Positions 21,249 through 30,397 of a stretch of 64,000 bases of DNA are shown in pieces. The DNA is from Planctomyces sp. SH-PL14 (GTDB lineage: Bacteria > Planctomycetota > Planctomycetia > Planctomycetales > Planctomycetaceae): contig NZ_CP011270.1 of assembly GCF_001610835.1 (NCBI RefSeq), positions 3,800,001-3,864,000 on the forward strand. Direction: 5' to 3'. The notes under the pieces were generated by a model, which saw nothing but the letters and a program-made list of their open reading frames with translations, was not told the origin of the DNA and searched no databases. Position numbers and translations under genes: made by a program. Within the stretch, counting starts at the first letter, position 1. Every line of letters starts with the position of its first letter.

Positions 21249-22085
21249 CTAGGAAGCACCTTTCTCCAGCAGCTTTCGCAGGTCGCGAAGCTCCCGAAGA
21301 ATCTCGTCTTGAGTTCGCTGCAGGTCGTCGAAATCACGGGGCCGTGAGCTTTCCTGCAGCGGCTCCCTCCGTGGCCCACCTGGGCCTCCCGGCTTCGGCG
21401 GATGCCGTTCGATGGCCGTTCCCGTGGCAACGACTTCGATTCGATCCGCATGCAGATGCACGTCCCCCTTCGGCGTGATGTGCTTCCGTCCGTCGATTCG
21501 CACGAGCTCGCCCGGCTTGACGATCGCCTCCAGCTCTGCACCGAGATGCGGAGGAAACTTCACTTCCGTGCCGTCCTTCAGCCGGAACCCGTCGACATCA
21601 CCGTGTGGATTGGTCACCAGTTCAGCGACGGCTCCCTGCGCCTGCATTGGCACTTCCTGGCCAGGCTTTCCCTTCGGGCCCGGCTTTCCCTTGGGACCCC
21701 GAGGCGGGTGGTCGACCTCAATCACTCTCCCTTCCCGCTCGATCCTGCGAGCCTCAAGAACCGTCTCGCCCCGCGGCCGCGTGACGCGCTCGGCCTGAAT
21801 GGCGACCTCGTCACCCACTTTCGCGAGCCTGGTGACCTCCCTGCCGATGTGTGGAGGAAAGCGGACATCGACCCCTCCCTCCAGTGTCACGCCGTCGATG
21901 TCGTCATGGTCATTTTTCAGAAACTGTCGAACGGTCCCTCGAATCACTTTGTGCTCCTCAGATTGATCTTCTTGAACGGGGGGCTCGGCTTGTGTTACTC
22001 GGGATGCGAGCCCAAAGGGCAAAACAACGCTGCCCAAAGCTACCGCTGATGCCGCGCCCCAGAATTTGAGTCGACTCAGGTGCAT
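21249..22085 (-). CDS. Secreted tandem OB-fold-like protein with collagen-like linker
   Basis: 278 residues. Signal peptide (LKFWGAASAVALGSVVLPFGLASRVTQAEP). Two similar domains: RGTVRQFLKNDHDDIDGVTLEGGVDVRFPPHIGREV... (about 48-115) and QGAVAELVTNPHGDVDGFRLKDGTEVKFPPHLGAEL... (about 148-215). Each has the strand order of a small OB fold, and each carries acidic DHDDID or PHGDVD, possibly a metal or cation site. They are joined by a Gly-Pro-Lys repeat (GPKGKPGPKGKPG). The last 40 residues form a charged coiled coil (LQRTQDEILRELRDLRKLLE). It lies directly upstream of the two-component pair, and an envelope-stress or metal-sensing link is a reasonable guess. The BOF-type OB proteins are a possible relative. 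Confidence 0.7.
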   Translation of the reverse strand: MHLSRLKFWGAASAVALGSVVLPFGLASRVTQAEPPVQEDQSEEHKVIRGTVRQFLKNDHDDIDGVTLEGGVDVRFPPHIGREVTRLAKVGDEVAIQAERVTRPRGETVLEARRIEREGRVIEVDHPPRGPKGKPGPKGKPGQEVPMQAQGAVAELVTNPHGDVDGFRLKDGTEVKFPPHLGAELEAIVKPGELVRIDGRKHITPKGDVHLHADRIEVVATGTAIERHPPKPGGPGGPRREPLQESSRPRDFDDLQRTQDEILRELRDLRKLLEKGAS

Positions 22086-22491
22086 GGTGACTTCTCTCTC
22101 TCAGACCGGAACGGTTGGGATCGACTGATCCGTGAGTCCCCGCCCAGTGACGGAGAAGAATCTAAGAGCCGTGGATTAAACGGAGGTGAGAAGCTGCGGC
22201 GGGCAACATCGGGATGCCGAAGGTGGATCGCTGCTTCGGTCGACTGGGGCGTGTCCGTCTGCCTCTGAGCTAGCCACCGGAGGCAATGGGCAGGGGGCGA
22301 GTTTTTAGTCAACGGGTGACCATCCGATCGCCACAGATTGCGCGAGAGCCTCCTCCGCGTCAGGTGCGAATCGTCCTTCCCTGCAAAATGCTTGGCCGCA
22401 GAGATGAAGAAACTGTAACTCCCGCGAGGTTCGCTTCGTGCAGTCCGAAATGGAGCGTCTCTTCATTGGGCAGATTCTAGGGGAAGTTTGG
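22086..22491. other. Divergent intergenic region between the OB-fold gene and the ABC transporter operon
   Basis: About 400 bases with no convincing gene. It must hold both divergent promoters. GGGGAAG lies 5 bases before the ATPase start at 22492. No clear operator palindrome was recognised. Confidence 0.4.
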
Positions 22492-23304
22492 ATGGTGGAT
22501 GGCACAGCTGAAGCTTCGTCGAAAGTGCATGCACCGTTGCGTGCTGGCGCGACGTCACCGTTGCAGCTCATCCGGATCGTAAAGCGTTTCCGGCAAGGCG
22601 ACTCGGCGATCGAAGCGGTTCGTCAGGCGTCTTTGACGGTCAACCGAGGCGAGTTCGTGGCCATCATGGGGGCGAGCGGTTCCGGAAAAAGCACCATGCT
22701 GCACGTTGCCGCTGGGTTGACGGCTCCTGACGAAGGCCAAGTGCTCGTCGATTCGACCGATCTTTCAAAGCTTTCAGATTCTCAGTTAACAGGCTTCCGC
22801 CGGAGACGCATTGGACTGGTCTTTCAGGCGTTCAACTTGATCCCGTCGCTGACGGCAGAAGACAACGTGATGCTGCCCGCCGTGTCTGAAGGACGGGACC
22901 GCGATGTAAATGCAGAAGTCGCGGGGATCTTAGAGCGTCTCGGACTCTCGCAGCGTCGCAAGCATCGGCCCGATGCTTTGAGCGGTGGGGAACAACAGCG
23001 TGTGGCGATCGCCAGGGCATTGATCATGAACCCGGCTCTCGTCATGGCGGACGAGCCCACAGGCAGTCTTGATTCCGTCACCGGCCAGTCGATCTGCAGG
23101 CTGCTGACGGAACTGCGCGAGGAGCAAGAGCGAACAATCGTCGTCGTAACTCATGAGCCGTCCGTCGCGCGATGGGCTCAACGGGTGGTGGTCATGAAGG
23201 ATGGCCGGATACTCGGCGAGTTCGCCACTCGCGATTTCCAGACGCCACAAGACTTGGCGGCGCACTATCAAGATGTCGTGAACGCCGACTCTTCCGGCAA
23301 ATAG
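22492..23304 (+). CDS. ABC transporter ATPase, MacB/LolD type
   Basis: 270 residues. Walker [10 protein letters not shown] (60-68), Q-loop [16 protein letters not shown], signature [12 protein letters not shown] (164-175), Walker B LVMADEP (184-190) and the H-loop VVVTHE. The FNLIPSLT...NV and [17 protein letters not shown] blocks are those of the LolD/MacB subfamily, which works with FtsX-type permeases in lipoprotein release, export or mechanotransmission. ATG 22492 has GGGGAAG before it; the longer frame adds an unlikely tail. The partner permease starts 65 bases downstream on the same strand. Confidence 0.93.
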   Translation: MVDGTAEASSKVHAPLRAGATSPLQLIRIVKRFRQGDSAIEAVRQASLTVNRGEFVAIMGASGSGKSTMLHVAAGLTAPDEGQVLVDSTDLSKLSDSQLTGFRRRRIGLVFQAFNLIPSLTAEDNVMLPAVSEGRDRDVNAEVAGILERLGLSQRRKHRPDALSGGEQQRVAIARALIMNPALVMADEPTGSLDSVTGQSICRLLTELREEQERTIVVVTHEPSVARWAQRVVVMKDGRILGEFATRDFQTPQDLAAHYQDVVNADSSGK

Positions 23305-23369
23305 TTTCGGCCTGCAAAGGCGACTGCTCCTCGCGGACATCTCCCTTCCTCGCGATTGCTTCGTGCCCC

Positions 23370-26300
23370 ATGACCGTCGCTGAATGTCGTACCGTTCTTC
23401 GTCTCACGACGTCTCACCTGTGGCAGCGTCCCGGCCGAATGGTTCTGACTCTGCTCGCTACGATCGCGGCAGCCTGCATCGTTGTGTGGGTTGTCAGCAG
23501 CTATGACTCACTGGTCGCCAAGTTTGACGAGTTCAGCGACAACTATCTCGGGCGATACGAGCTACTCGTTCTGACTGCCGACACAGACAGTCCGATTTCA
23601 CAGGGCGGTTTCGGATCGCCTTCCCGCCCAGTTTCAAAGGATCTGATCGAGTCGCTCCGGAATGACGTCGCAGTGGCGGTCGCGGATCCGGTGTCCCAGG
23701 CGCGGGTTCGAGTCACAAAAGTTGGAGCGGTGGCTGACGAACCTGAGAAAGGAGCCGTCAGCGGTGCCAGACGGTTCGGGGGGCGAGGCGGTGGTGGCGG
23801 AGGCGGGGGCGGTCGAACGGGTGAACCAACCAGTGGTGAGGACGGAAACGCGGGCACTCCAGGCCCAACGGGTCGTCCGCAGGGTGAGGGGATTCCCGGC
23901 TCACTGTCGGGATCCAGCACAAACCCCATTTGGGCCTTGATCCCCGGCATGACTGAGAAGGGAGGAGTTCGATTCACCGGTGGTGGAGCGCCTGGAGGAG
24001 CTTTCAACCGCGGTCCCACCCTTGTTGGCACCGACGCTGTCGAAGCCCCTTATACCCTGCTTGAAGGGCGCTGGCTTGATCCTAAGCAGGCCGACGCCTT
24101 GGACGCTGTCATCTCCAAGGACGCGGCTTCGCAATTGAAGGTCACGGTTGGCGACGAAGTGAACGTGAGCCCTGGAGGCGGATTCGGTTTCGGGGGCTCG
24201 GCCGGAGAGACGGCGAACCTCACCATCGTTGGAATCGTCGAGCAACGGAAGACGCTACCAACGACGCCTGCTATCGTCGGGTTACCTGCAATGCGTGCTG
24301 CTCCCGTCATTCGCGGACCGGCGAGCGCCGCTCTCTACGTGCCAGTGAACCTTGCCAGCAAGATTGCGGGAGTCGAGCCGACGTTTGAGTACGTTGGACT
24401 GGCATTGAAGAAGGGCTACGGGATCGACGAGTTTCAGCGCAACTGGGCTGGCCGGCTGTCGCAGGCCAAGCCCGCCGCGTATATGCAGTCTCTCGCCGAA
24501 CTCGACGCTGAGCTGAGCGAGAGCACGACGTCAGACACCGTTCGTTCACAGGCGTATGCCGCGACCGGTATCTCGCTCCTCGCGGCCTTGTTTATCGTCT
24601 TCTCCACGTTGAGCATGGGAGTCGATGAGCGGATACGGCAGTTCGCGATCCTCCGCGCAGTGACGCTAACGAAGTGGCAGGTCGCTGCGATGATTGGACT
24701 GGAAAGCCTGCTTCTCGGCCTGGTCGGCTGGTGCGGTGGATTGCTCGCTGGATGGGGTCTACTACAGCTCATCGTCAGTTGGAAGCCGGACCTGTTTCCG
24801 ATCGGAGCATTCCTGGGTTTCTGGTGCGTCTTCCTGTCGGGATTGTGTGCTGTGGGAGGGGCTCTGGCCGCGGCGATCATGCCCGCATGGCGGGCAACTC
24901 GGGTTCATCCGCTGGAAGCGATGGCGCCTCAGCCGAAGCTGCCAATGTCTCGTGCTTCCTCATTTGCGTCCGCCGTCGGTCTCGTGCTCGTTGCAGTGAA
25001 TCCTCTGCTCGTGTTTTGGATTCCGATGGCGGATACCTCTCGATACATGATGTCGGCCGCTGTCGGCTGCACGGCAATGGCGATCGGCTTCATCCTGCTC
25101 GCCCCGGCGGTTGTTCTCATCACGGAACGTTTCCTTGGGCCGGTGCTGGCCCGGTTGCTGGGTGTGGCGCCCCAGTTGTTGGCGACTCAACTCTCTACGA
25201 ACCTCTGGCGAACGCTCGGCACGACGATTGGCCTCACCCTGGGGTTGGGACTGTTTGTCGCGATGCAGACCTGGGGATCCTCGATGCTCGGGCCTTACAC
25301 GCCAGGTGACTGGGTGCCGGACATGCTGGTGGCACTCTCGCCTTCAGGCCTACCGGACTCCGCGGTCAAAGCCGTTCTGGATGTTCCCGGTGTCGACAGC
25401 AACGGTTCACTGCCGTGCGTTGCGGAACAGACGCGATTCGCCACCGATGTCACCGGCGCGAAAGTTCGGGCGACGGCATCTCGACAAGACAATTGTGTGA
25501 TGGTCGGTGTGGATGCGGACCGCGGAATCGGAGGCGACGACCCCGTGTTTCCGTTCCACTTCGTAAAAGGCAGTGCGAAGGAGGCCGCGGCCAAGCTGAA
25601 GGAAGGGCGGTATTGCCTGGTTCCTGACCACTTTGAACGCGAGAGCGGACTCACCATCGGAGGAAAGTTTGGGGTGGTTCCCCCGGAAGCGAAAGACGAG
25701 GTCATCGAGTACGAGATTGCTGGCATCGTCTCGATGGACGGCTGGCACTGGATGAGCAAGATCGGTTTGCGAAACCGAGGTGGTGGTCGCTCCGCGGGCC
25801 TAATGTTCGCCGACTTTGCGCAAGTGCAGCGGGATTTCGGCATCAAGCGGACCTCCTTGTTCTGGCTCAATACGGATGGAACTGCCACCGAAGAGGAGAT
25901 CAAGAAGTCGATTCAGTCGATTGCGGAGGCGAATTATGATCCTTCGGCAGTACGACGGGGAGGGTTTGGCGGAGCGGGTGGTTTCGGCGGGATGATGGGA
26001 GGTCGCGGAAACGGTGGATCCGCAACGAGTGTGAACATCAGGACTCGGGAAGGGGTTCGAGAGGCGATCCGTGAGAGGGCGGCCGGGATCATTTGGCTGC
26101 TGAGCCGTCTTCCTCTTGTAACGCTCTTGGTGACTTCGCTGGGCGTTGTGAACGCCATCGTGTCCTCAGTCCGGGCGAGGAGGTGGGATCTGGGGATCCT
26201 GCGGGCCGTGGGTCTGACACGGTCTGGACTCTTCCGGCTCGTTCTCTGCGAAGCGATCCTCGTGGGCTTGGCGGCGTGTCTATTGAGCTTTGGCTTTGGC

Positions 26301-26510
26301 GTCATGGCGGGCTATTGCGGAACGGGTATCACGCGATACGTCAACATCCGCGGCGGCCTCGTGACACCGCTCATTATCCCGTGGAGCTCAATCGCGGCTG
26401 GCTTCGGTTTGACGCTCGCTCTTTGCTTGGCGGCGGCGTTATGGCCAGCAATCCAGGCCGGCCGAACCGAGCCGCTGAAGCTCCTTCAAGCTGGCCGCTC
26501 TGCAATGTGA
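23370..26510 (+). CDS. FtsX-type ABC permease with two core modules
   Basis: 1046 residues, roughly twice a MacB permease. An N-terminal helix (MVLTLLATIAAACIVVWVVS) is followed by a periplasmic domain with a glycine run (GGRGGGGGGGGG) and a Gly/Pro-rich stretch. Next comes a first FtsX core (TGISLLAALFIVFSTLSMGVDERIRQFAILRAV...), ending near WRATRVHPLEAMAPQPK. A second module repeats the pattern with another periplasmic part and a final core (LLVTSLGVVNAIVSSVRARRWDLGILRAVGLTRSG...PLKLLQAG). This resembles the long permeases fused from two halves. It pairs with the ATPase directly upstream. Substrate unknown; a lipoprotein gene and a pseudopilin-like gene follow closely. No good ribosome site precedes ATG 23370. 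Confidence 0.88.
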   Translation: MTVAECRTVLRLTTSHLWQRPGRMVLTLLATIAAACIVVWVVSSYDSLVAKFDEFSDNYLGRYELLVLTADTDSPISQGGFGSPSRPVSKDLIESLRNDVAVAVADPVSQARVRVTKVGAVADEPEKGAVSGARRFGGRGGGGGGGGGRTGEPTSGEDGNAGTPGPTGRPQGEGIPGSLSGSSTNPIWALIPGMTEKGGVRFTGGGAPGGAFNRGPTLVGTDAVEAPYTLLEGRWLDPKQADALDAVISKDAASQLKVTVGDEVNVSPGGGFGFGGSAGETANLTIVGIVEQRKTLPTTPAIVGLPAMRAAPVIRGPASAALYVPVNLASKIAGVEPTFEYVGLALKKGYGIDEFQRNWAGRLSQAKPAAYMQSLAELDAELSESTTSDTVRSQAYAATGISLLAALFIVFSTLSMGVDERIRQFAILRAVTLTKWQVAAMIGLESLLLGLVGWCGGLLAGWGLLQLIVSWKPDLFPIGAFLGFWCVFLSGLCAVGGALAAAIMPAWRATRVHPLEAMAPQPKLPMSRASSFASAVGLVLVAVNPLLVFWIPMADTSRYMMSAAVGCTAMAIGFILLAPAVVLITERFLGPVLARLLGVAPQLLATQLSTNLWRTLGTTIGLTLGLGLFVAMQTWGSSMLGPYTPGDWVPDMLVALSPSGLPDSAVKAVLDVPGVDSNGSLPCVAEQTRFATDVTGAKVRATASRQDNCVMVGVDADRGIGGDDPVFPFHFVKGSAKEAAAKLKEGRYCLVPDHFERESGLTIGGKFGVVPPEAKDEVIEYEIAGIVSMDGWHWMSKIGLRNRGGGRSAGLMFADFAQVQRDFGIKRTSLFWLNTDGTATEEEIKKSIQSIAEANYDPSAVRRGGFGGAGGFGGMMGGRGNGGSATSVNIRTREGVREAIRERAAGIIWLLSRLPLVTLLVTSLGVVNAIVSSVRARRWDLGILRAVGLTRSGLFRLVLCEAILVGLAACLLSFGFGVMAGYCGTGITRYVNIRGGLVTPLIIPWSSIAAGFGLTLALCLAAALWPAIQAGRTEPLKLLQAGRSAM

Positions 26511-26553
26511 TGCGTCACGTGATCTCCCTATCCTGCCGAAATGTGATTCTGCT

Positions 26554-27024
26554 GTGACTGAGTTTTCGCCTCCAACAAGCGTATGCGTCGTCCAGCGATG
26601 GCGTGTCCATGTCTGCATGATCGCAGCGCTTTCGATATCTCTGATCTCGGGCTGCCAAAGACCTACTCCGTCCGGTCCGAAGGTCTTCCCGGTGTCGGGG
26701 GAGGTCAGCGTGAATGGTGAGCGGGCAATCGGTGCGCATGTCACGTTTCATCGCGTCGGGGAGACAAATCCGAAGGCGATCACTCCATACGCAGTCGTTG
26801 AAGGAGATGGATGGTTCCGGCCGAGCACAATCGATGCCTTCGATGGGGCACCGGCCGGACAGTATGTCGTGACGGTCACTTGGCCAACGATCACGGTGGA
26901 AGCTGGTGAAGAAATCGAAGGCCCAGACCGCCTTCAAGGACGATACGCCACCCTCAGGAGTCCTGCAGCTACCGTGACCGTCGTCGAGGGGGAGAACGAG
27001 TTTCCGCCATTCGAACTGAAATGA
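26554..27024 (+). CDS. Small lipoprotein of planctomycete type
   Basis: 156 residues from a GTG start. The N-terminus VCMIAALSISLISGC ends in the lipobox LISGC, so the mature protein should be a lipoprotein. The rest (KVFPVSGEVSVNGERAIGAHVTFHRVG ... GWFRPSTIDAFDGAPAGQYVVTVTWP) is one beta-sandwich of the carboxypeptidase-regulatory-like type, typical of planctomycete lipoproteins found beside DUF1559 genes. It lies between the ABC permease (43 bases) and a DUF1559 gene (54 bases), all on the plus strand. Function unknown. Confidence 0.82.
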   Translation: MTEFSPPTSVCVVQRWRVHVCMIAALSISLISGCQRPTPSGPKVFPVSGEVSVNGERAIGAHVTFHRVGETNPKAITPYAVVEGDGWFRPSTIDAFDGAPAGQYVVTVTWPTITVEAGEEIEGPDRLQGRYATLRSPAATVTVVEGENEFPPFELK

Positions 27025-27078
27025 TGCGTGTTTCCCATCCTGTTGTCCCCTCACTCTGACCGCCCGAAAGTCGACTCG

Positions 27079-28014
27079 ATGCCATCCTTGACTGATGCCA
27101 AGACCAGTTTACCTCGTTCTCGCCAACGCGGCTTTACGTTGATTGAGCTACTCGTCGTGATTGCCGTCATCGGCACTCTCGTGGCGATTCTTCTGCCCGC
27201 TGTGCAGCAGGCGCGGGAGGCGGCCCGGCGGTCGCAGTGCTTGAGCAACATGAAGCAGATTGGACTTGCCTTCCACAACTATGAAAGTGCACACGGAGGC
27301 TTTCCGGCCTGTCGTTGGACTTTCGGGAGTGCCACGTCCGGCTCAGGGTGGTCCGTGCAGATCCTTCCCTATGTGGATCAAGGAGCGTTGTTCAACAAGT
27401 ACGACTTTTCAAAGAACTACTACGACACCGAAAACGGTGACGTGGTGAAGTCGCAAGTCCCCGTCTTTCGATGTGCGTCCGCCCCAGACCCGGGGCTCGT
27501 TGCGTGTACGAAGGGAGCGACAACGACTCTAACGGGCACATTCGGCGCGGTAGGTGACTACGCTGTCACCCACCTGCTGAACGCCCAGTACCAAGTCAAC
27601 GGAGCCCAGGCAAAACCTGCGCTTCCCACTGAGAACGCCATCGGCAAGATCTCGGACATCAAGGATGGAACTTCCAACACCGTACTGATTCACGAGCAGG
27701 CTGGACGTCCCGACTACTACATTCGCGGGCAGAAGCAGGCAACAACGACTGGCATGACCAATCCTGTCTGGTGGGCTCATTGGGCGTCGTATCGCCACTT
27801 CACGTATCAGTCGTACGCGGCCAATGGAACCGCAACTGGATTCGCTTGCACGATCAACTGCAGCAACAGCCAAGGAACCTACGGATTCCACACGGGCGGA
27901 GCCCATGTGACACTTTGCGATGGCAGTGCCAAGTTTCTCGGTGAGTCGCTCGATGCGAAGGTCATGTTTGCACTCCTGTCCCGTGAAGGAAACGAGCCAG
28001 TCGGCGAGTTCTAA
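27079..28014 (+). CDS. DUF1559 prepilin-like protein 1
   Basis: 311 residues. The short basic leader (about 18 residues) is followed by [38 protein letters not shown], the type IV pilin/pseudopilin processing site (cleavage after G) and the DUF1559 signature. The C-terminal DUF1559 domain ends with the usual [17 protein letters not shown]. Such proteins are present in dozens of copies in planctomycete genomes and are thought to be exported pseudopilin-like proteins, function not settled. ATG 27079 gives a normal leader; an upstream GTG at 27028 would give an unusually long one. Probably in an operon with the lipoprotein before it. Confidence 0.93.
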   Translation: MPSLTDAKTSLPRSRQRGFTLIELLVVIAVIGTLVAILLPAVQQAREAARRSQCLSNMKQIGLAFHNYESAHGGFPACRWTFGSATSGSGWSVQILPYVDQGALFNKYDFSKNYYDTENGDVVKSQVPVFRCASAPDPGLVACTKGATTTLTGTFGAVGDYAVTHLLNAQYQVNGAQAKPALPTENAIGKISDIKDGTSNTVLIHEQAGRPDYYIRGQKQATTTGMTNPVWWAHWASYRHFTYQSYAANGTATGFACTINCSNSQGTYGFHTGGAHVTLCDGSAKFLGESLDAKVMFALLSREGNEPVGEF

Positions 28015-28109
28015 ACCGGCATCTTCTCTCCAGCGAAGCGTCGGTGTTCGAGCCCTGAAGAGGCGTCTCGGCCTTTGCTCGCCCCTTACTCTCGGGCCAC
28101 CTACGATCA

Positions 28110-28126
28110 GTGTGATTCATTCACAC
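28110..28126. promoter_or_regulatory. GTGTGA-N5-TCACAC inverted repeat, possible operator
   Basis: A perfect 6-bp inverted repeat 18 bases upstream of the small membrane-protein start. It resembles CRP/FNR-type half-sites, but with a spacing one base shorter than the classic CRP site, so the binding protein is unknown. Confidence 0.35.
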
Positions 28127-28143
28127 ATCCAAGGGGCCGAGCC

Positions 28144-28434
28144 ATGTCGCAGATCGCCGGAAGCATCCTCATCGTCGGGGCGGCTCTCGTTCACATGATG
28201 GAGAGGGCTATTCTCTTCCAGCACGACGCCGCAGCAGGACTGGGGAGCAGCATCCGAATGGCCGGCTACTCGATTGCGAAGGTCAACGGATCTGTCGGCA
28301 GGCAAGGAATCGGGTCACCGCCGGAGATACGCTACATCGTCTGGGGGCTGGCAGGAGTGGGGGCGGTCCTCCTCCTGGCCGGATTTGTCCTCGACCTCCG
28401 CCGTCTGAGAGGGCGGGACAGTTCGAGTTCGTGA
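28144..28434 (+). CDS. Small two-helix membrane protein
   Basis: 96 residues with helices near 5-20 (AGSILIVGAALVHMM) and near 66-87 (YIVWGLAGVGAVLLLAGFVLDL), ending in an Arg/Ser tail. AAGGGG lies about 7 bases before ATG 28144. The central loop (IRMAGYSIAKVNGSVGRQ) is soluble. I recognise no family. An inverted repeat just upstream may regulate it. It follows the DUF1559 gene by about 130 bases. Confidence 0.6.
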   Translation: MSQIAGSILIVGAALVHMMERAILFQHDAAAGLGSSIRMAGYSIAKVNGSVGRQGIGSPPEIRYIVWGLAGVGAVLLLAGFVLDLRRLRGRDSSSS

Positions 28435-28615
28435 CCCGCGCAAAAATAGACCCGGGAACAACGAGGAGGACTGCCTCTGCATGATCGCGGAATGCGTCCA
28501 GGACCTGGCGGCCGTGGGAATGGTGACGGAGTGAGCTCTTGGCCGTATGCTGTCCCCGCCCGGGGGATGTCACTGAGGAGGAGGGAGCACTGTGCCGGCA
28601 GCGCTTTTGTGTCTC

Positions 28616-28691
28616 TCCCCGGGCTTCGCAGTCTTCTTCCGCCCGGGGATGGTCGAGCGGGAGCGAAGGCCGAACCGCCTCACTCCCGCTC
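28616..28691. repeat. Hairpin repeat copy A (CCCGGGGATGGT type)
   Basis: TCCCCGGGC (28616-28624) pairs perfectly with GCCCGGGGA (28641-28649), and directly after it GAGCGGGAG (28655-28663) pairs with CTCCCGCTC (28683-28691). The GCCCGGGGATGGTCGAGC string recurs in diverged form at 31.6 and 31.75 kb. It is part of a roughly 270-base gene-free stretch (28435-28707). Confidence 0.6.
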
Positions 28692-28707
28692 CTGTCTCCG
28701 GGCTTTG

Positions 28708-28977
28708 TTACTCGCTCGCGATGTCGGTTGCCTTTCCACCAACGGTCGAGCAGGGATTGCTAGCGACTGTCGCCTGACTGAGTTTCGCCTGCTGCTGTTC
28801 CTCGATTAGTTTCAGCTCGACTTGGATCAGGCGTAACCGCCTCAGAGTCGCCTTGTCGGCAATCGTGCGAAGGTTGGCCGCCGCCTCAGCAACGAGACGT
28901 GCGGCTCCATTGAGGTTCTGCAGGGCCCGCGACGGATCACTCGTAATCGAAACGATATCGGCGTGCGTGGCTCTCTG
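28708..28977 (-). pseudogene. Helical coding-like stretch without a start codon
   Basis: On the minus strand the frame reads ITSDPSRALQNLNGAARLVAEAAANLRTIADKATLRRLRLIQVELKLIEEQQQAK... and ends IASE-stop at 28708. It is strongly helical, with coiled-coil-like spacing and no low-complexity artefact. An in-frame TAG closes it at 28978-28980 and no ATG, GTG or TTG starts it, so it is a 5'-truncated remnant or starts at a non-standard codon. A degenerate hairpin repeat lies immediately upstream (28991-29050), which may have truncated it. No family recognised. Confidence 0.35.
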
Positions 28978-28990
28978 CTATGACGCGTCT

Positions 28991-29050
28991 GCCCGGAGAT
29001 GGCGAACGGAACTGTGGCTGGCCCTACACGCTCTGTTCCTAAACCTGGGC
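28991..29050. repeat. Diverged hairpin repeat copy B
   Basis: GCCCGGAGATGG...CTGTGGCTGGCCCTACACGC TCTGTTCC matches the repeat at 31598-31656 almost base for base over the CTGTGGCTGGCCCTACAC and CTCTGTTCC parts, but the outer GC arms have decayed. It lies upstream of the second DUF1559 gene; the rest of 29051-29259 holds no gene that I can support. Confidence 0.55.
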
Positions 29051-29259
29051 GTTGTTCGTTCCAGGCCGCCGGAGCATCTTAAGATCGACTGAATCTTTTG
29101 ATTTCGTGAACAACCGGTTCGTAACGGAGTACGAACGCCGCCTGAAAATTGACATTCCCCGACTGGGCGGGCAACATTACGGTCCCTTCAGCTGCACCGT
29201 TCTCGAGGTGTCGGGTCGTCCGCACGTCAATTCATATTCTCTCTTGTGGAGTTCTTCCG

Positions 29260-30300
29260 ATGCTCAGGAAGCGGAACACGGGTTTCACCCTCATCGAACT
29301 ACTGGTGGTTATCGCCATCATCGCAGTGCTTGTGGCAATTCTCCTGCCGGCGGTGCAGCAGGCCCGCGAGGCGGCTCGTATGTCGCAGTGCAAGAGCAAC
29401 CTCAAACAAATGGGGATTGCGATGCACTCGTACATCGAGACCTACAGCTGCTTTCCTCCAGGTCTCACCGGCTCGGCGCAGCAACCAGGCGATAACAGCG
29501 ACAACGCGGGCCGCCTCTCCGCCAACTTCGGCCTGCTGCCGTTTTTTGACCAGCAATCGATCTACAACGCCATCACCGCCGCCAGCAATCAAGGGGCTCG
29601 TCCATGGGATAGCCGCGACTGGTGGAATGCGAACATTCCCACACTCCAATGTCCGTCTGATGTGCAGCACAAGCGGGATCGCGGCAAGACCAGCTATGCA
29701 TTCAGCAAGGGTGATCGAAGCATCGAACTCGAGCACCGAGAAATCGAACGCGTCCGCGGCCTCTTCGGCGGATGGACGCCGTTCAGCATTCGGGATGTGA
29801 CGGATGGTACCAGCAACACGCTCGCCATGTCCGAGGTGAGAAAGTCGGTGGCCTACGGCGGCGATAACCTTGAGGTATACGGCCAAGTTCTCAAGAGCGT
29901 CACGGGTGTTCAGACCAATCCGTCTCTGTGCCTCGGGCAGCTGTCATCAAATCCGGGGCGATTTACGACGGGCGACGCCGACCGCATGCGCGGGGATCGC
30001 TGGGGGGATGGTAGACCGGCATTTACAGGCTTTCAGGCCATCCTGCCTCCGAACTCGCCTTCCTGTGTAAACAGCACCAATGCGGAAGATCCCGACAATG
30101 CGGTCTACTCTGCTTCAAGTGCTCACACTGGTGGAGTTAACTGTCTGATGGCCGACGGCGCTGTGCACTTCATCAGCGACAACATCGACTGCGGTAATCT
30201 CGCATCGCCGCCCCCCGGCCGCGACACGACCCCGAGTCAGTACGGCATCTGGGGCGCGATGGGCACGCGAGCGTGTCAGGAATCGAAGAACCCGTTCTAG
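29260..30300 (+). CDS. DUF1559 prepilin-like protein 2
   Basis: 346 residues. Very short basic leader MLRKRNTG, then [44 protein letters not shown], the classic DUF1559/pseudopilin start with cleavage after G. It ends with HTGGVNCLMADGAVHFISDNID, the conserved C-terminal block. GGAG lies 8 bases before ATG 29260. It is followed within 40 bases by a rho-independent terminator and then a lipoprotein gene, the usual planctomycete pairing. Paralogue of the DUF1559 gene at 27 kb but clearly diverged. Confidence 0.95.
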   Translation: MLRKRNTGFTLIELLVVIAIIAVLVAILLPAVQQAREAARMSQCKSNLKQMGIAMHSYIETYSCFPPGLTGSAQQPGDNSDNAGRLSANFGLLPFFDQQSIYNAITAASNQGARPWDSRDWWNANIPTLQCPSDVQHKRDRGKTSYAFSKGDRSIELEHREIERVRGLFGGWTPFSIRDVTDGTSNTLAMSEVRKSVAYGGDNLEVYGQVLKSVTGVQTNPSLCLGQLSSNPGRFTTGDADRMRGDRWGDGRPAFTGFQAILPPNSPSCVNSTNAEDPDNAVYSASSAHTGGVNCLMADGAVHFISDNIDCGNLASPPPGRDTTPSQYGIWGAMGTRACQESKNPF

Positions 30301-30331
30301 TGACTCATTGCTACGCCGAAGGATTCGCAAG

Positions 30332-30366
30332 GGCCCGGCACTTAACGTAGGTGCCGGGCCTATTTT
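30332..30366 (+). terminator. Rho-independent terminator after DUF1559 gene 2
   Basis: GGCCCGGCAC (30332-30341) pairs perfectly with GTGCCGGGCC (30351-30360) around a 9-base loop, followed by TATTTTTT. It ends transcription 32 bases past the prepilin-like gene, or attenuates read-through into the lipoprotein gene that starts at 30398. Confidence 0.9.
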
Positions 30367-30397
30367 TTCCCTCGTTGAAACATCACTGAGACCGAGC

